Shown in pieces: positions 40,744-53,899 of a DNA stretch of 64,000 bases. How positions within the stretch are numbered: the stretch's first letter is position 1; each line of letters starts with the position of its first letter. The notes under the pieces are model-generated. The model did no database searches. It was given only the letters and a program-made list of their open reading frames with translations, and was not told the origin of the DNA. The stretch is from Warburgia ugandensis (taxonomy: Eukaryota; Streptophyta; Magnoliopsida; Canellales; Canellaceae), in contig CP141127.1 in NCBI GenBank assembly GCA_035236585.1, positions 73,823,495 to 73,887,494 of the forward strand, in the 5' to 3' direction. The position numbers were made by a program, and so were the translations under genes.

Positions 40744-41509
40744 GCACTTCTCCCTTGATTAAACTCATTGCTTGGGATGATGTGCCCTTAGCTGTCTTTG
40801 CAGCCCTGCCTCCTTTACCATTGAGAGGTCATTTAGGAGCCTTATCTAGTGCTTGACAAATGATCACAATCCCAGGTGGGTGAGCTAACCTAAAAAACCT
40901 AGAGAAATGTGAGAGTCTATTGTATCTAAGATTAGGTCCAAAAGATAAAACTTTGTATTGAGGTGGCCAAGAGTACAAATGGCATTTGTCTATCGATTAA
41001 CCTTCACAAAAACCGTACAATACCTTTCTTTCTCTCATATGTATTGAGGTGGCCAAAAGTACAAATGATGGTGGTCCAAACTAGACCATACATATATGTT
41101 GACTCTGGCCTTCTACAGTGGTGGCACAAGAAGGGCCTTTCTTGTGCTAGGTCATGAGTTCAAATTGCTTATTCGTTTAGGGTTATCTACCAAAAAACTA
41201 CTTGCCTAGTCAAAAGAGGAAAAATGGCTATACGTATATGCCGTTGATAGGCAATGCCCCACAGTTCTTATGCATCCCATAATCCTAACCATATGATTGT
41301 TGAAGATATCTATAACAATACTATTAACTATAACCCTTTGGGCTGCCTGTTTAATAGATAAAAATACCGTACCTAGGATAGTACTGCGGAGATCAACTTT
41401 TGGCAGCGTCTATTAAGATGATTTGTTACATGGTGGATTCACATATTTTCACTTGGAAGATATTGCTGGGCTGAAGTACAAATGGGACCTACAGATTCTT
41501 GCTTATAAG
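40744..41509. other. Spacer with a 28-base direct duplication
   Basis: No gene was recognised. The sequence TGTATTGAGGTGGCCAA followed by (g/a)AGTACAAATG occurs at 40954-40981 and again at 41040-41067. This suggests a small tandem or replication-slippage duplication. Confidence 0.55.
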
Positions 41510-41812
41510 TAGGGCCATTAATAAGGATTGGAAAACCGAAGAATTGGACTAATCCGGATTGGAAAATTAGGTGGTGGTCCTTAAGTTGGAACCAATGGTC
41601 GGGTTTCAAATATTTACTTATGGAACCGAATTAATTTCTGTCCACTTCCAAATCTATGCCACGAGAACCAGATTGGATATGAGAAGAGTTTGGTTATGGT
41701 CCTTCAAGTTGGAATTGAACTCCATTCTAATCTGATTCTATTACTGCTGAACTCATTACGGTCCGATTCCAATTTTTGGTGCAGCAAGACCATTGACAGC
41801 CCTATTTATGAG
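41502..41812. mobile_element. hAT-type MITE (295 bp)
   Basis: The element spans 41510-41804. It starts TAGGGCCATTAATAAGG and ends GACCATTGACAGCCCTA, so the two ends form imperfect terminal inverted repeats beginning TAGGG. The 8-base flanks CTTATAAG (41502-41509) and TTTATGAG (41805-41812) match at six of eight positions, as expected for an ageing 8-base hAT target duplication. The inner arms (GGATTGG...CCGGATTGG against CGGTCCGATTCCAATTTTTGG) are also roughly self-complementary. There is no coding capacity, so it would have been moved by a transposase in trans. Confidence 0.72.
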
Positions 41813-44800
41813 CCTTTAATATAGTGGTTTTGTTGTTGAATTTAGACAATTGCGGTCATTTATGCTTTCTTGACTTCTGTGATTGAGGCCATGAGTCAAG
41901 GGCTTAGAATAATCAGATGGGTTGGAGTTTTGGCGCATGGCTCATCTGTAGCATATCCAAGTATATAGATGGATTGGATCATTCGAAATAGTAGGCCCTA
42001 GTCATATATTAGCCCACTAGTGTTCTCTAGCTGAAAACATGAATATTCGTGATATAATAGCTCATCAAAAGATGGGTCCAGATGATGAATGGTGAGCATC
42101 ACCAAAATTCAGGGCTCTGCTTGTATTGCTACCCAACCCAATGAACTTGTAGTTGTCCTGATACAACATAAAAGCTCATATATAACAGGAGATGAAATAT
42201 GGTACTTTTGCATGGGCAACTCAGTCCGCCACCTGCACATGCTAGGAGTAGATGCCTGGTGCTCCAAGCTCTTCATAGTCTGAGTCACATCTTTGGTCGG
42301 TAATACCCAGATATCTTCCCTGCCACATGATTTAACTATCCTAATGCACCTAAAACAAAAAGGTTTGCACCAAATAAAAAGCACATACGAGAGAGAGAGA
42401 GAGAGAGAGATATTTGAATAGTACTATATTAATCTCTAGAGATAAAGGGAAACATAGAGATGACGTAGAAAAGAATTGAGCGAAATAGAAACTGACCGGT
42501 GGTTTTTTACTCACCAATATTGTAACTAGGTAACAATGGTGAAGAATTACAAAGAAAATATCTAACACACTCTACCGAATCTAATTCCAAGACAGAAGAA
42601 ATTGGCCACTTGAGTCTCTACTATTCCAGGAAAAGGTGCCATGTTGACTGGCTGCAATACCAATTTCTAGAGTATTGTCTAAAAATTCTACGGGCCGTTT
42701 AGCATAAGGACAGAAAACCATGGACGAAATGGTTCATGGATAATGATCTTATTCGGTCATATATACCACAATACTAAAACATAGATAACAATACCTAAAA
42801 GCAAGCAGCCAACGGGTCTAGGGTTCTTCAAAGCATCTCTTAATAGCGTCTGCTACTACCAGGAACAAAGTCACTATAATTGATAATCTTTTCAACTAAG
42901 CGAAACTGTTCCTGAAGGTTCTTCCTTCGAATCCATTGCAAAAATGGCGTTTCCTCTTTCTTTGTTTTTCGTCATGAGCATGTTGGCTGAAGCGGGCACT
43001 AGTCAGACCTCTTGGTAGTGATCATTTACACTTGAGACGTTTATCGTGATTGAACCTGGACATTTTAGTGGGACCCGCATAATGAACAACGACTAATTCT
43101 GCAGTAAGCAGACGACAAAACTGTCAAGTAGATGAAGGCAATTGAATGTCAAGCTTCGTTCGTTGTTGTTTCAGTTGTGCGATTGTTGTTATATCACCAA
43201 TCCAATGGCTTGAATCAGACGGCATTTTTTCTTCTTTGTTTGTTGATGGTGCACCACATTGATTTCTGATACGGAAGTTCAGACTGGGACAGAGTGCCGA
43301 CTAATATATTTTCAGGACTACGAAAGAGGGCCTCTTCATGAAAGAAACTTAATTGGCTGCTCTTGTTGGAACTAATAAGTCTCTTCATACATATAGAGTA
43401 GGAGAAATCATATGGCAAGGATTAATACATACTCAGGCCTTAAAACAGCAAAATCGGCCTACGCAGCCGTCTTTGGCCATCCAAACCAGTCAGCTGGTTG
43501 CCCCATGTTAATCAGCTCAAAATCTCCATATTTTAGGCAATTGTGACTCTGTCGGAAGGTCAAAGTTATTTTCTTTTCCTATACCGAGTAACATCATCAT
43601 CTCCTCGTCATTATTTATGAATAAAAACCTTACCTTTGATAATGAAAAAAGAAAAAGGAGTAACATTATCTGCATCAGTTAATTTACTCTCAGGAGTCAA
43701 AAACTCTCTAATGCAATTAGTCACACACAACAAGGTGCCTCGATTTAAGGTTTGACTTGGTACTTTCTCCTTGGTGGGGAGACTTCATGTAAATTTAAGA
43801 ATTAGGATATATATTTTTTGTGGAAACTAAAGAGTTTGCTCTGAAATTCCTTGCCATACCAAAAAGAAAATTTATGTCCAAGAACAATAGTTATTAGGAT
43901 AATCTAGACTGAGCAGATTTTGATGGCTTGTACTTTCTAGCTGGGTTAGTTGGGGCATGTACCTTTTAACTGTGCTAGTAATCTTAAATTTTTATTTTAT
44001 TTTCTTAAATGCTAGACACACACATCCATGCACAGCCAGGAGAAACTTCTTGCTGTGGCATTGGCCTAAAAGGCTTTGGTGCCAGTAAATTTGATATTTA
44101 CACGAGCATATACCTGAAAAGCTCCTCCAACGTACGATTAGTCCTAGTCTCGAAATTGTTAGGGCAGAAAAGCGGAGTGGGTTAATGATTTGGGGTATGC
44201 ATCACTTGGTTGAGCTAGTAAATTTCGATTTTACACACGCACAGGCCATACAAAAGATTAGTGAATGGCACCAGTTAGTCCTATCATCCAAATTGTGAGG
44301 GGACAGAACCAGTGAGTATTGATCATTTGTTTTCATTTGGGACTATTTGAAATGTTGTCAATATATGCTCCTTGCATGTGATGACATTGTCTTATATATG
44401 TCCAAAACAAGCATAGCTACTCTGCCCTATATGAATGAACCCCATGTGCACCTCCTTACTAAAATCCAAGCCCATCAATATTCAGAAATCTCAGCCTATG
44501 AAACTCCAAAGGAAAAGAAAAGTCATTATATTAATTATTGGACCATCACTCAAACATGTAGGCCGAAATCGTTGGTGATCACTTACTACTCATGTTGGGC
44601 GACTTCTAACTATATGAGGAATAAAGAGAACTAGACATTGAAAGATGGAAGTCTTTCCACTCATTGAGTCAGCTGGGATGTGGATGGGGTTTCCTAAGCA
44701 GAATAAAAGGAAAATTGTGGATGATAATAACAAATCTTCTCCACACAAAGTATTAGATATCTAATTATGTTGCCAGCTTGTTAGCATATAGGGCAGTCGA

Positions 44801-44929
44801 CGACGAAATGAAATGCATTTAACTATATATTAATGACATTCTGATCCTAATCGTGGCTTTTGTTAGCTTGTTTTGGGCTTATATCTAGCTATTTGTGTCT
44901 TATGCTTTTTTCTTTATACTCAAACTAAA
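41813..44929. other. Intergenic DNA, no recognised gene
   Basis: About 3 kb with only short reading frames. A frame at 42943-43017 begins MAFPLSLFFVMSMLAEAG, signal-peptide-like, but stops after 24 codons and is not supported as a gene. A (GA)n tract of about ten units lies near 42391-42410. Two loosely similar segments at about 44079-44170 and 44217-44305 share AGTAAATTTNGAT.TTACAC and GTTAGTCCTA...AAATTGT blocks, a degraded duplication. Confidence 0.45.
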
Positions 44930-45395
44930 AGAAAAATTTATAGGCTGGCTATAAGGCCGGCCATGCTATATGGATCAGAGTGTTGGCCAGTTAAGGAACA
45001 TGATACTCATAAGACGAGCGTTGCAGAAATGAGGATGTTGAGATGGATGAGTGGTAAGACAAAAAAGGACAGAATTAGAAATGAAAATATTAGAGAAAAT
45101 TTAGGGGTACCACCAATAGGTAATAAGATCAGGGAGATTAGACTTAGATGGTTTGGACATGTCTAAAGGAGACCAACAACGGCACCAGTTCAAAGGAGTG
45201 AGGCAATACAAGTAGAAGGCTCTAAAAGGGGAAGGGGAAGGCCCAAAAGAACGAGGATAGAAATGGTGAGGAAGGATTTAAAACTTTGGAACTAAATGAA
45301 ACCATGGTATTTAATAGAGTGGAGTGGAGGAATAAGATTCATGTGGCCGACCCCTAATTGGGATAAGGTCTTGATGATGATGATGATGATGATGA
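44930..45395 (+). pseudogene. 5'-truncated RTE-type LINE, 3' end of ORF2 and (GAT)n tail
   Basis: The translation reads [20 protein letters not shown], then [20 protein letters not shown], then IRLRWFGHV. This is the conserved C-terminal end of the ORF2 of plant RTE LINEs. After a stop at 45164-45166 the same frame continues with RRPTTAPV and KRGRGRPKRT, and a frameshift leads to WPTPNWDKV. The element ends in a (GAT)n tail at about 45372-45395, the usual short tandem tail of RTE elements instead of poly(A). Only the last few hundred bases are present, as is typical for incomplete reverse transcription. I could not define a clear target duplication. Confidence 0.87.
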
Positions 45396-45585
45396 GTTAT
45401 TGTGAAAAGAAGAAGAAAGCAATTCTTGACTTTGAAATGACCCGTATGCATTAATTCTACATGGGGAAAAAGTTAACCTAGGTACTCTGAAGAAAGGGTA
45501 CCTTAACACGAGGCAATAATCAAGAAACTACTCTGGGGAAGTAACTTGGTACTTTCCATCTTCTTAGAAACAGTTAATTTTGTTG

Positions 45586-46975
<1,390 letters not shown>

Positions 46976-48318
46976 GGGATGATTAGGGGTGGCAAAATAT
47001 GACACGACACAATAACACGACACGAACCCGACACGAATTTAGAGGGTTTGGGTCGAGTCTTATCGTGTTCGTGTCATTTTCGGGTTAACCTGAAAACGAC
47101 ACACAAAAAATCATGTCGTGTTTGGGTCAATCAACATGACCCATCGTGTTGACCTGTTTGACACGCAACCTATTTATTTATCGTGAACTAATAGTAATAT
47201 AGGATGGTTCATTTGGAACCGTCTTATATTACAATATGATATGATATGTAATATAGGACGGTTCATCTGGAACTGTCCTATATGTAACATGTAATAGAGG
47301 ACGTCCTCCTACACAAGTACATCGTAACATGTAATATAGGACGGTTGCTTTGGAACCGTCCTATATTGTAATTAACATGTAATATAGGATGAACCGTCCT
47401 ATATTGTAATGTCATAAGTAATACCTCTTATTATCCTATATGAGTATATGTTACATTACAATATAGGACGGTTCCAAGGAACCGTCCTATATTGTAGTGT
47501 CATAACACATAAGTAATACCTCCTATTATCCTATATAAGTATATGACACTACAATATAGGACGGTTCCTTTGGAACCGTCCTATATTACATGTTAATTAC
47601 AATATAGGTTGTAACATGTAATATATATTACAACCATCTTGATTGACGGTGATTGGATGGGCTTGGGGCCTTTGTGCAGCCAACCAGATCTTCCAGTTCT
47701 TGCGATACTCTAGCTGCATTATGAACCTTTCCAGCTAATAGCAGTAATACAGCTATTAGTAGTACAGGCGGTGCACCAAAAAGAACAAATGGGCAGTCAA
47801 ATTCGCTGATATGATAGCAGTAGTACAGGCGGTGCTCCAGCTACATTATGAACCTTTTCATATGCAAACAGCTACCAAATAGCAAAGGTTTTGGGTTGTT
47901 TAAGTGAGGTGACGGCGATTGGACGGGTTTGGGGCCTTTGCGCAGCCAACAAGATCTTCCGGTTCCTTCTCATTATCTTTTGTATGAAGTTAGTATACCT
48001 CCGCCTAATCAAGTGTCCCTGCAATAATAGACCTGTGTTGTTTGAATTTATCTTTTGTCGCACCATAATTTTTATATTAGAGCAGTAATATAGGACGGTT
48101 CTTCTGAAACTGTCCTATATTACTATATTATTTATTTAATCGTGTTATACGAGTCGTGTCGTGTCGACTCATTTAATAATCGTGTCATGTTCGGGTTATG
48201 GATTTTTGACATGATTATTATGTGGGTCGTGTTCGTGTCAACCTAAACTCAAAGCGTGTCGTGTTCGTGTGGACACAAACATGACCCGCCAACTCGAATT
48301 GCCAGGCCTAGGGACGAT
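46976..48318. mobile_element. Non-autonomous hAT element (1327 bp) with 8-base target duplication
   Basis: The element spans 46984-48310. Its left end TAGGGGTGGCAAAATA and right end, read inward as TAGGCCTGGCAATTCG, form terminal inverted repeats. Subterminal ACACGACACGAACCCGACACGA-type motifs occur in both arms in opposite orientation. The flanks GGGATGAT (46976-46983) and GGGACGAT (48311-48318) differ at one base, an 8-base duplication as hAT transposases make. No transposase relic is visible. The interior (47190-48125) holds a cluster of short hairpins and an internal duplication (47645-47694 against 47911-47960). Confidence 0.85.
47194..48124. repeat. Array of seven TATAGGACGGTTC hairpins inside the hAT element
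   Basis: Units at 47194-47232, 47248-47287, 47331-47370, 47379-47407 (one arm shortened), 47457-47496, 47551-47588 and 48084-48124 each pair TATAGGACGGTTC with GAACCGTCCTATA across a spacer of two to four bases. The unit at 47457-47496 is perfect: 19-base arms around AA. Longer direct duplications (47411-47455 and 47499-47550) join neighbouring units. It may be nested miniature foldback elements or an expanded subterminal motif. Confidence 0.88.
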
Positions 48319-48423
48319 CCTTTGGTAGGGTAGGAAAGCAAAGGCACACGTGCTACCATGTGCTTTTCCTCCTAAACACAAGCCTGATTTTGCACAGATC
48401 CTTTTGGCCAAATCACCCCCAAA

Positions 48424-48508
<85 letters not shown>

Positions 48509-50919
48509 ATCTTAGTGGCTCACTAAATTCTCTCTTCCTGTTCCAACACTTTCTCCTCCAATTATTTTTGTTGGCTGGCTTCCATGTATCAAGGTATTGA
48601 TTGGAGCTCTTCTGACCCTTTTTATACTCAACGGCGTTGCTACATTACACTCATGATTTTTTCCCGTTCATGTTGCTTAAATGAAGCGTTTCAAGAATCC
48701 TTGTCTGCAGCGGTGAGAAAGCTCTAACCACTACCTAGAGCTGCTCCTTTTCTTCCTTCCTTTCTTCTTTTGCTTCAATTATCTGCTTTTTCTTTTTAGC
48801 CGCTTGTTCTGTTCATTTTATTGGTCCTTCGTCCTTCTTTGGTCTGTTCACGAACCCTGGTCATCAAGGTGAGAGACTCAGACATTGGTGCCTTGCTTTT
48901 TGATACTCTTCTTCTTGCTTTCTTTACTTTTCCTTTAGTCGAAAGGGAAAAACGGTCTTCTTTAATCTATTATTAATTTTTGTTGCTACATTAGTATTCC
49001 TGTTTGTTATTTCTCCACGCATGTCTTCTTTGGTTATATCAATTTTGTTCAACATATTAATTTCTTCTTCGTATAGCTTTGGACATTTCTTTTCTTCAGT
49101 TCATTTAGTGTTATTCTATACACTAGTCTCTTGTCTCCCTCAAAATATTTTACCACGACCACCATTTGACTAGTTACTGTTCGCAATAACTACACCCATA
49201 AAGCTTTTCTTTTTTTCTTTTGAACGGTGTACCCATGGAGGATTATCATCACTGTCCGTGGCCATTGGATTACATTTTCCTTTGTCTTCATTTTTTTCAT
49301 CAACTTTGTTTCTACCTAACAGCACTCATCATCTTTGCTTGAATGGAGGACGTGGGAAGAAGTACACAAAAGCGAGTCTTCTCTTTCGATCCAAAAGCTA
49401 TAGTAGGCGCGCCATTCTCAGAGAAGTTTGTTAATTATCTATTACCGATACTCGAAAAGTTGGCGAAAATATGACTCACAATGTAAACAAAGATCAAGAG
49501 AGAGAGAGAAGATTCTGAGGTTTGAATTGGTCATGGCCCTGTGAGGGCAAGCGGATTTAGCTGGAGCCATGCTTTGATGCAGAAGCTTGAGAGAGACGTG
49601 GACGTAAAACAACTTCAAAACTGTCTCAAACAAGTCCAAATTCATTTACATCCTCGCGTATAAACAAACTAATATCTATAGCACCGAAGAAAACCGAGAG
49701 TGGTTTCCGACATTTCCACACATTCCTAGGCTTTTGTTTCATGTTGATGCTCGTAGAAACCCTAAGCCAAACCCTAGGCCAAAAATTTCTCAGAAAAAGT
49801 CAATGGCCATTTGTCAAAGGAAAAAAAGGAGGATTTGGGTGATCGTTTGAAGACACTGAGAAGGATTTTGCCCGGTTGTCATGAGATGGGAACATGTAAA
49901 TTGCTTTCTGAAGGGGAAAGCTATGTAGCTTGTCTTGAGTTGCAAGTCAATATCCTTCGAGCACTAGTCAATTCATGTTGAATTCTTTGGCACTAGGGTT
50001 CATCATTCAACAATAAACCATGTAAAAGATATTGATGTCTACTTCGTTATTGTTTGTCATATTATGAGGTTGTAAATATAGAAAAGGAAGACTTTGTATT
50101 AGTGTGAGGTTCTTTCCGTGGTTTCAACTCTCAGTTTTTAGTTTGTGATTTTAAGATAGAAAGAACTTCATGTCATGTTGCCATGCTTTTAATGCAACGA
50201 TGGTGCAACAACTCACAGCAGCATTTCTGTTATTTGAATCAAACTACAGATCAAGATGGAAATTGTTTTAATGGCACAATCTAAGTACACACTCATTCAC
50301 ATGATAAATATGTCTATCTTGTCTTCCTTTAAATGCTAAGTTCTGTAGTAGACCATGTTAGTCACGTGTTTAGCCAGTGTAAATGTGGCAAAGGTGTACC
50401 AAGATGATTAATATAAATGGAGAAGAATAGGTGGGTCTGTGCTGTATTCCTTTTATCTTTTCCATACCTCAAATGCTTATATGCATTTACTGTTGCTTTT
50501 AGAAGCTCTAGGGTATATTACTTTCCATGTTAGTCTAAAGCTAAGAAATAAAATGAAGAACCAAAAGAGAATAAAAAGCACAAGTAAATGCATTCCTAAG
50601 GCACTTTAGCAGGATGAAAATGAATATGATGCATTGGGAGAATTCCTTAGACACAAATTCATGGAACCGTGAAGAGGCACTTCAGCTATTTCAAGTTTTT
50701 GCCCTAACCAAAGTCATGTTTTCTTCCTCATTTCTCTTTTCTAATAGATAAAATAAATTTTGGAGGAACTAAATTCTTGTTTAAGAATATGTTAGTACTT
50801 TTTATTAACTTCTTTGAAGATTTTAAAAAGGTAAAAGTCCTTTATTATACACATAAAACCATTGACACTTTCCAATGCAATCACCTTGATTGTTATTTAA
50901 TAAAATTTATTGCCTTTTA
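48319..50919. other. Spacer with a (CT)n microsatellite, no recognised gene
   Basis: Pyrimidine-rich DNA at 48400-49350, followed by ordinary AT-rich sequence. I recognise no coding domain. The longest frame, 49442-49645 on the - strand, is unremarkable. The CT-rich stretch with many CTTC/TTCT motifs could be a transcribed leader of an unknown gene, but nothing downstream supports one. Confidence 0.45.
48426..48507. repeat. (CT)n microsatellite
   Basis: About 41 CT units directly downstream of the hAT element. Confidence 0.97.
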
Positions 50920-52144
50920 GGTCTAAGTGACTTCAAACGTCACACACATTTGAAGTCATTTAGACCTAAACTACTTCATATGGTTGAAAATTTTGAAGTC
51001 GCTTAACGTAAATGAAATTAGTTTTTGATTACATCCAATGTTAAATATATTAAGTGTTACATATTCTTAGATCTTATATATTAATATAAGATCAAAGAGT
51101 GAATCTACAAATTTTCATCAAAATCTGGCATCCTAGTATTCAGCTCACACCATTCTATGGGGAGAGAGAGTGTTCTGTAATTTCCTTAGCCAAAATTTGA
51201 TGGTATAACCACCACTCTTTATCAAACCCTAAATTTGGATGAGAACCACAAATTGGAATGTTCTCCCTTTCTCTAATAGTGAGGGTTAGAGAGAGAAGCA
51301 GTTGTCATTTGCAATGAAATCATATGATTTTTGTGGAATTAGGATAATCTAACACACTTCTTAACCCCATCATCTACAGTGAGAAAACCCACGTGATTTA
51401 CAAAATGAAAGTAGAGAGAGTTAGTAACAAGAAAATAATTTGCGATAAAAAGAAATTATAGTTTACTTATAGTCTTTTTATGACACAGACAATCAAAATA
51501 TCCAAAATGGAAAACAAGAAGGGAAAAAGAGAAACCATAAGGACCAGGGAGGATGCAGTCACGCCACCTGTGAGAAGAAGAGGATACAAGAAAAAATAAT
51601 ATGAGGTCAGCTACTTATAAATGAAGGACTTTAGAAGTCGTTTTGTACTAAACGACTTTAAAAGTTAGTAACTTTTGAAGTCATTTTGTACTAAATGACT
51701 TCAAAAGTATACATGTGAAAGAACTCAAGAATCGTTTGAGTCAAGCAAATTCAAAAGTAACCAATTTTTAAAATTGTTTATGACTAAACAACTTCAAAAG
51801 TTATTGATATTTGAAGTCATTTAGCATCAAAGGACTTTAAAAGTCCATTCTCACGTATTTTATTTTTTGTGCCAAATGTGTACAATTTTGAAGTCGTTTA
51901 CAACTAAACGACTTCAAATGTCATAGACTTAAGAAGTCATTCAATTTTAAATGACTTTAAAAGTACTTTTGGCAAAAATTTCCCTCTTTGCCCAAACTTT
52001 TAAAGTCATTTACAATTAAATGACTTCTTAAGTCTATATTTTTAAAGTCATTTATTTCCAACTAATGTGTAAGATATTTATGAATTCGTTAGTCAATATA
52101 ACAACTTCTTTATGCCAATTTTAAAAGCCTCATGTGTAGTAGTG
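50920..52144. mobile_element. End of a CACTA transposon with palindromic subterminal repeats
   Basis: The sequence carries many copies, in both orientations, of a motif on the pattern AAACGACTTCAAAAGT / ACTTTTGAAGTCGTTT. Examples lie at about 50926-51008 and densely from 51630 to 52060, often as hairpins with four-base loops. It ends in GTGTAGTAGTG at 52144; read inward this is CACTACTACACATGAGGCTTTTAAAA, cited here only for its first bases CACTACTACACA. CACTA ends with arrays of short subterminal repeats are the hallmark of En/Spm elements. The other terminus was not found, so this may be a remnant or a non-autonomous copy. It abuts family X copy A exactly at its end. Confidence 0.68.
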
Positions 52145-53700
52145 ATATGAATTTTCTAAGTAGAGGTCGTGACACACCTTGAAATCTCCTTTAGTGTTAT
52201 TTGTTGCTAGACTTTGGGATTTCTTAAATGATTTTCTCTCTTTGGATTTCTAGTTATTCTCTTAGTTATTTGCTCTCCAATTCATGTTAGTAGTTTTCTT
52301 ACTTTTATTTAGTTTTCATTGCTTAGTTTCTATTGTTTTGCTTTCTAGTTTTGCACTTTTCTTTCCATCTAACTTTTTCTTTCTTATTTACCTCAATTCC
52401 ACTTATTTCTTTGTTATTCTCTCAAAATTTAAGTTAACTCATCTCTGGTAGTGACAGCCAAGAGAAGAGCTAGCTTAAACCATTGATTTCCCTACTTGAA
52501 TTCCATGTTTTGTACCCCTTTTCCCCTTAGTTTTGAGCAGTTTTTCCTTAGTTAGTTCACCCACTTAGCTTTATTTTCTATTGAATTCTTTTTTGGGTTT
52601 TCTTTACATGTCATCATACTTTAGTTTTTAAGCTTTAGAATACAATTTTGTTATAGTTTAGAATAGGCTTTATGCTTAGGAATTAGACACAATTTCCAAC
52701 TTTTGGACATGTATTATGTGCTGAATTTTGGTTATAATTTGGAGATGATTCAATAAATTCATTGAGGTTTCTTGTTATGGAATGATTCTTTTGTCAATGT
52801 AATTTGGATCTGGTTTGTTTCCTTGCATAGAAGTTATTGTTTCAATAGCTTTTTATTGTGAGATTTGTTGAATGTTCTTAAGTACCAAATCTGGAAATTG
52901 TTTTTCCCGTAACTTTGTTCTTTAATTCTAGCCTTTTAAGCATTGTTTTTGCTTGAATCCTTTGGTACCCATTTAGATTTTTTTAAAATTATTTATTAGA
53001 TTATATTTTTAGTTTGCATGTTATTTTATTGTTAAATCATGAAAAATAGTCATCTTTTGGGCCATAGAAATATGCACATGGCATTAGACCACTTGCATAT
53101 TTGATTTTTGGATAAGTTATTTGCATGATCTTATTTTAGAAATTATTAATCAATTTTGTATATATTATTTTAGGTTTAGAAATTTTCTTTTTTGCATTTT
53201 AGAAAGTTTCCTTTTTAGTAAGTTTTAGGTTAGGTAAGTTTTAATTTATAAAAGTTTCTAATTTATGAGTTTCCTTAAGTTTCAATGCTTAGTTTGAATC
53301 TTTCTAAAGTGCTATAGTTTCCTTTAGTCAAGTGCATGTTAGTTAGGTAAGTTTTCATTTTCATTGTTTAGTTTTGATTTAGGCACATTTTCTTTTTAGT
53401 TTTAGTTTCTATTTCCATACATAATTTGAGTACTTTAATCTCCTAATTCAATTCAAACCCTTCTCTTTTGGCTGAAGCAAAATAATTTGAATAAGATCCA
53501 ATAATTAAAAATCTATGAGATTCCTCATAGTATGGACTTGGCTTGTGTGAAAATATTACATTGATTCATGTGCTTGCAAGTTAACTTTAAAATCACAATA
53601 TAATTTATTTTTTAAAACATTTATAATTCTTGTATACCCAATGTTTGGTAAAATACCCAATCAAGTTCACTATAATATTTTCATATCTTTTTTGAAAAAA
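52145..53700 (+). repeat. Family X dispersed repeat, copy A
   Basis: It aligns with the reverse complement of 57170-57409 plus 60683-62110 (copy B), and its last 600 bases with 16985-17530 (copy C). Examples of shared blocks are GTAGTGACAGCCAAGAGAAG (52450) against GTAGTGACAACCAAGAGAAG (copy B) and ATGGAATGATTCT near 52780. It ends at CTTGCAAGT followed by ATACCCAAT blocks shared with copy C. It probably represents an LTR and the start of an internal region of a low-coding retroelement, which is inference. Its left edge coincides with the CACTA terminus at 52144. Confidence 0.72.
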
Positions 53701-53899
53701 TGGATAGATATGCTTAGATGACTGCAGCAAGAACATCAAAAGAATATAAAGGGAGAAGAAAAAAGTTCATAGAGTTCGCACTTAGGGTGGGTGGTAATCA
53801 TAATTGCATGAATTGTCCATGCTCAAAAATATGGGAACTTAAAAAAAGTAACTATAGAGGTGTTGAGAGAATAATTGTGTTTTAATTGAATCGATGAAA

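Noticed and set aside
42943..43017. Signal-peptide-like 24-codon frame
   Set aside because: Too short, with no further exon found downstream, and not supported by splice signals or a known peptide family.
47190..48125. CRISPR-like array
   Set aside because: The repeats are palindromic units of uneven spacing inside a plant hAT transposon, with related rather than unique spacers.
49117..49150. ATACACTAGTC as the missing left end of the CACTA element that ends at 52144
   Set aside because: The flanking ATA fits a 3-base duplication, but sequence beyond the first five bases does not match the right terminus and lacks the GACTTC subterminal motif.
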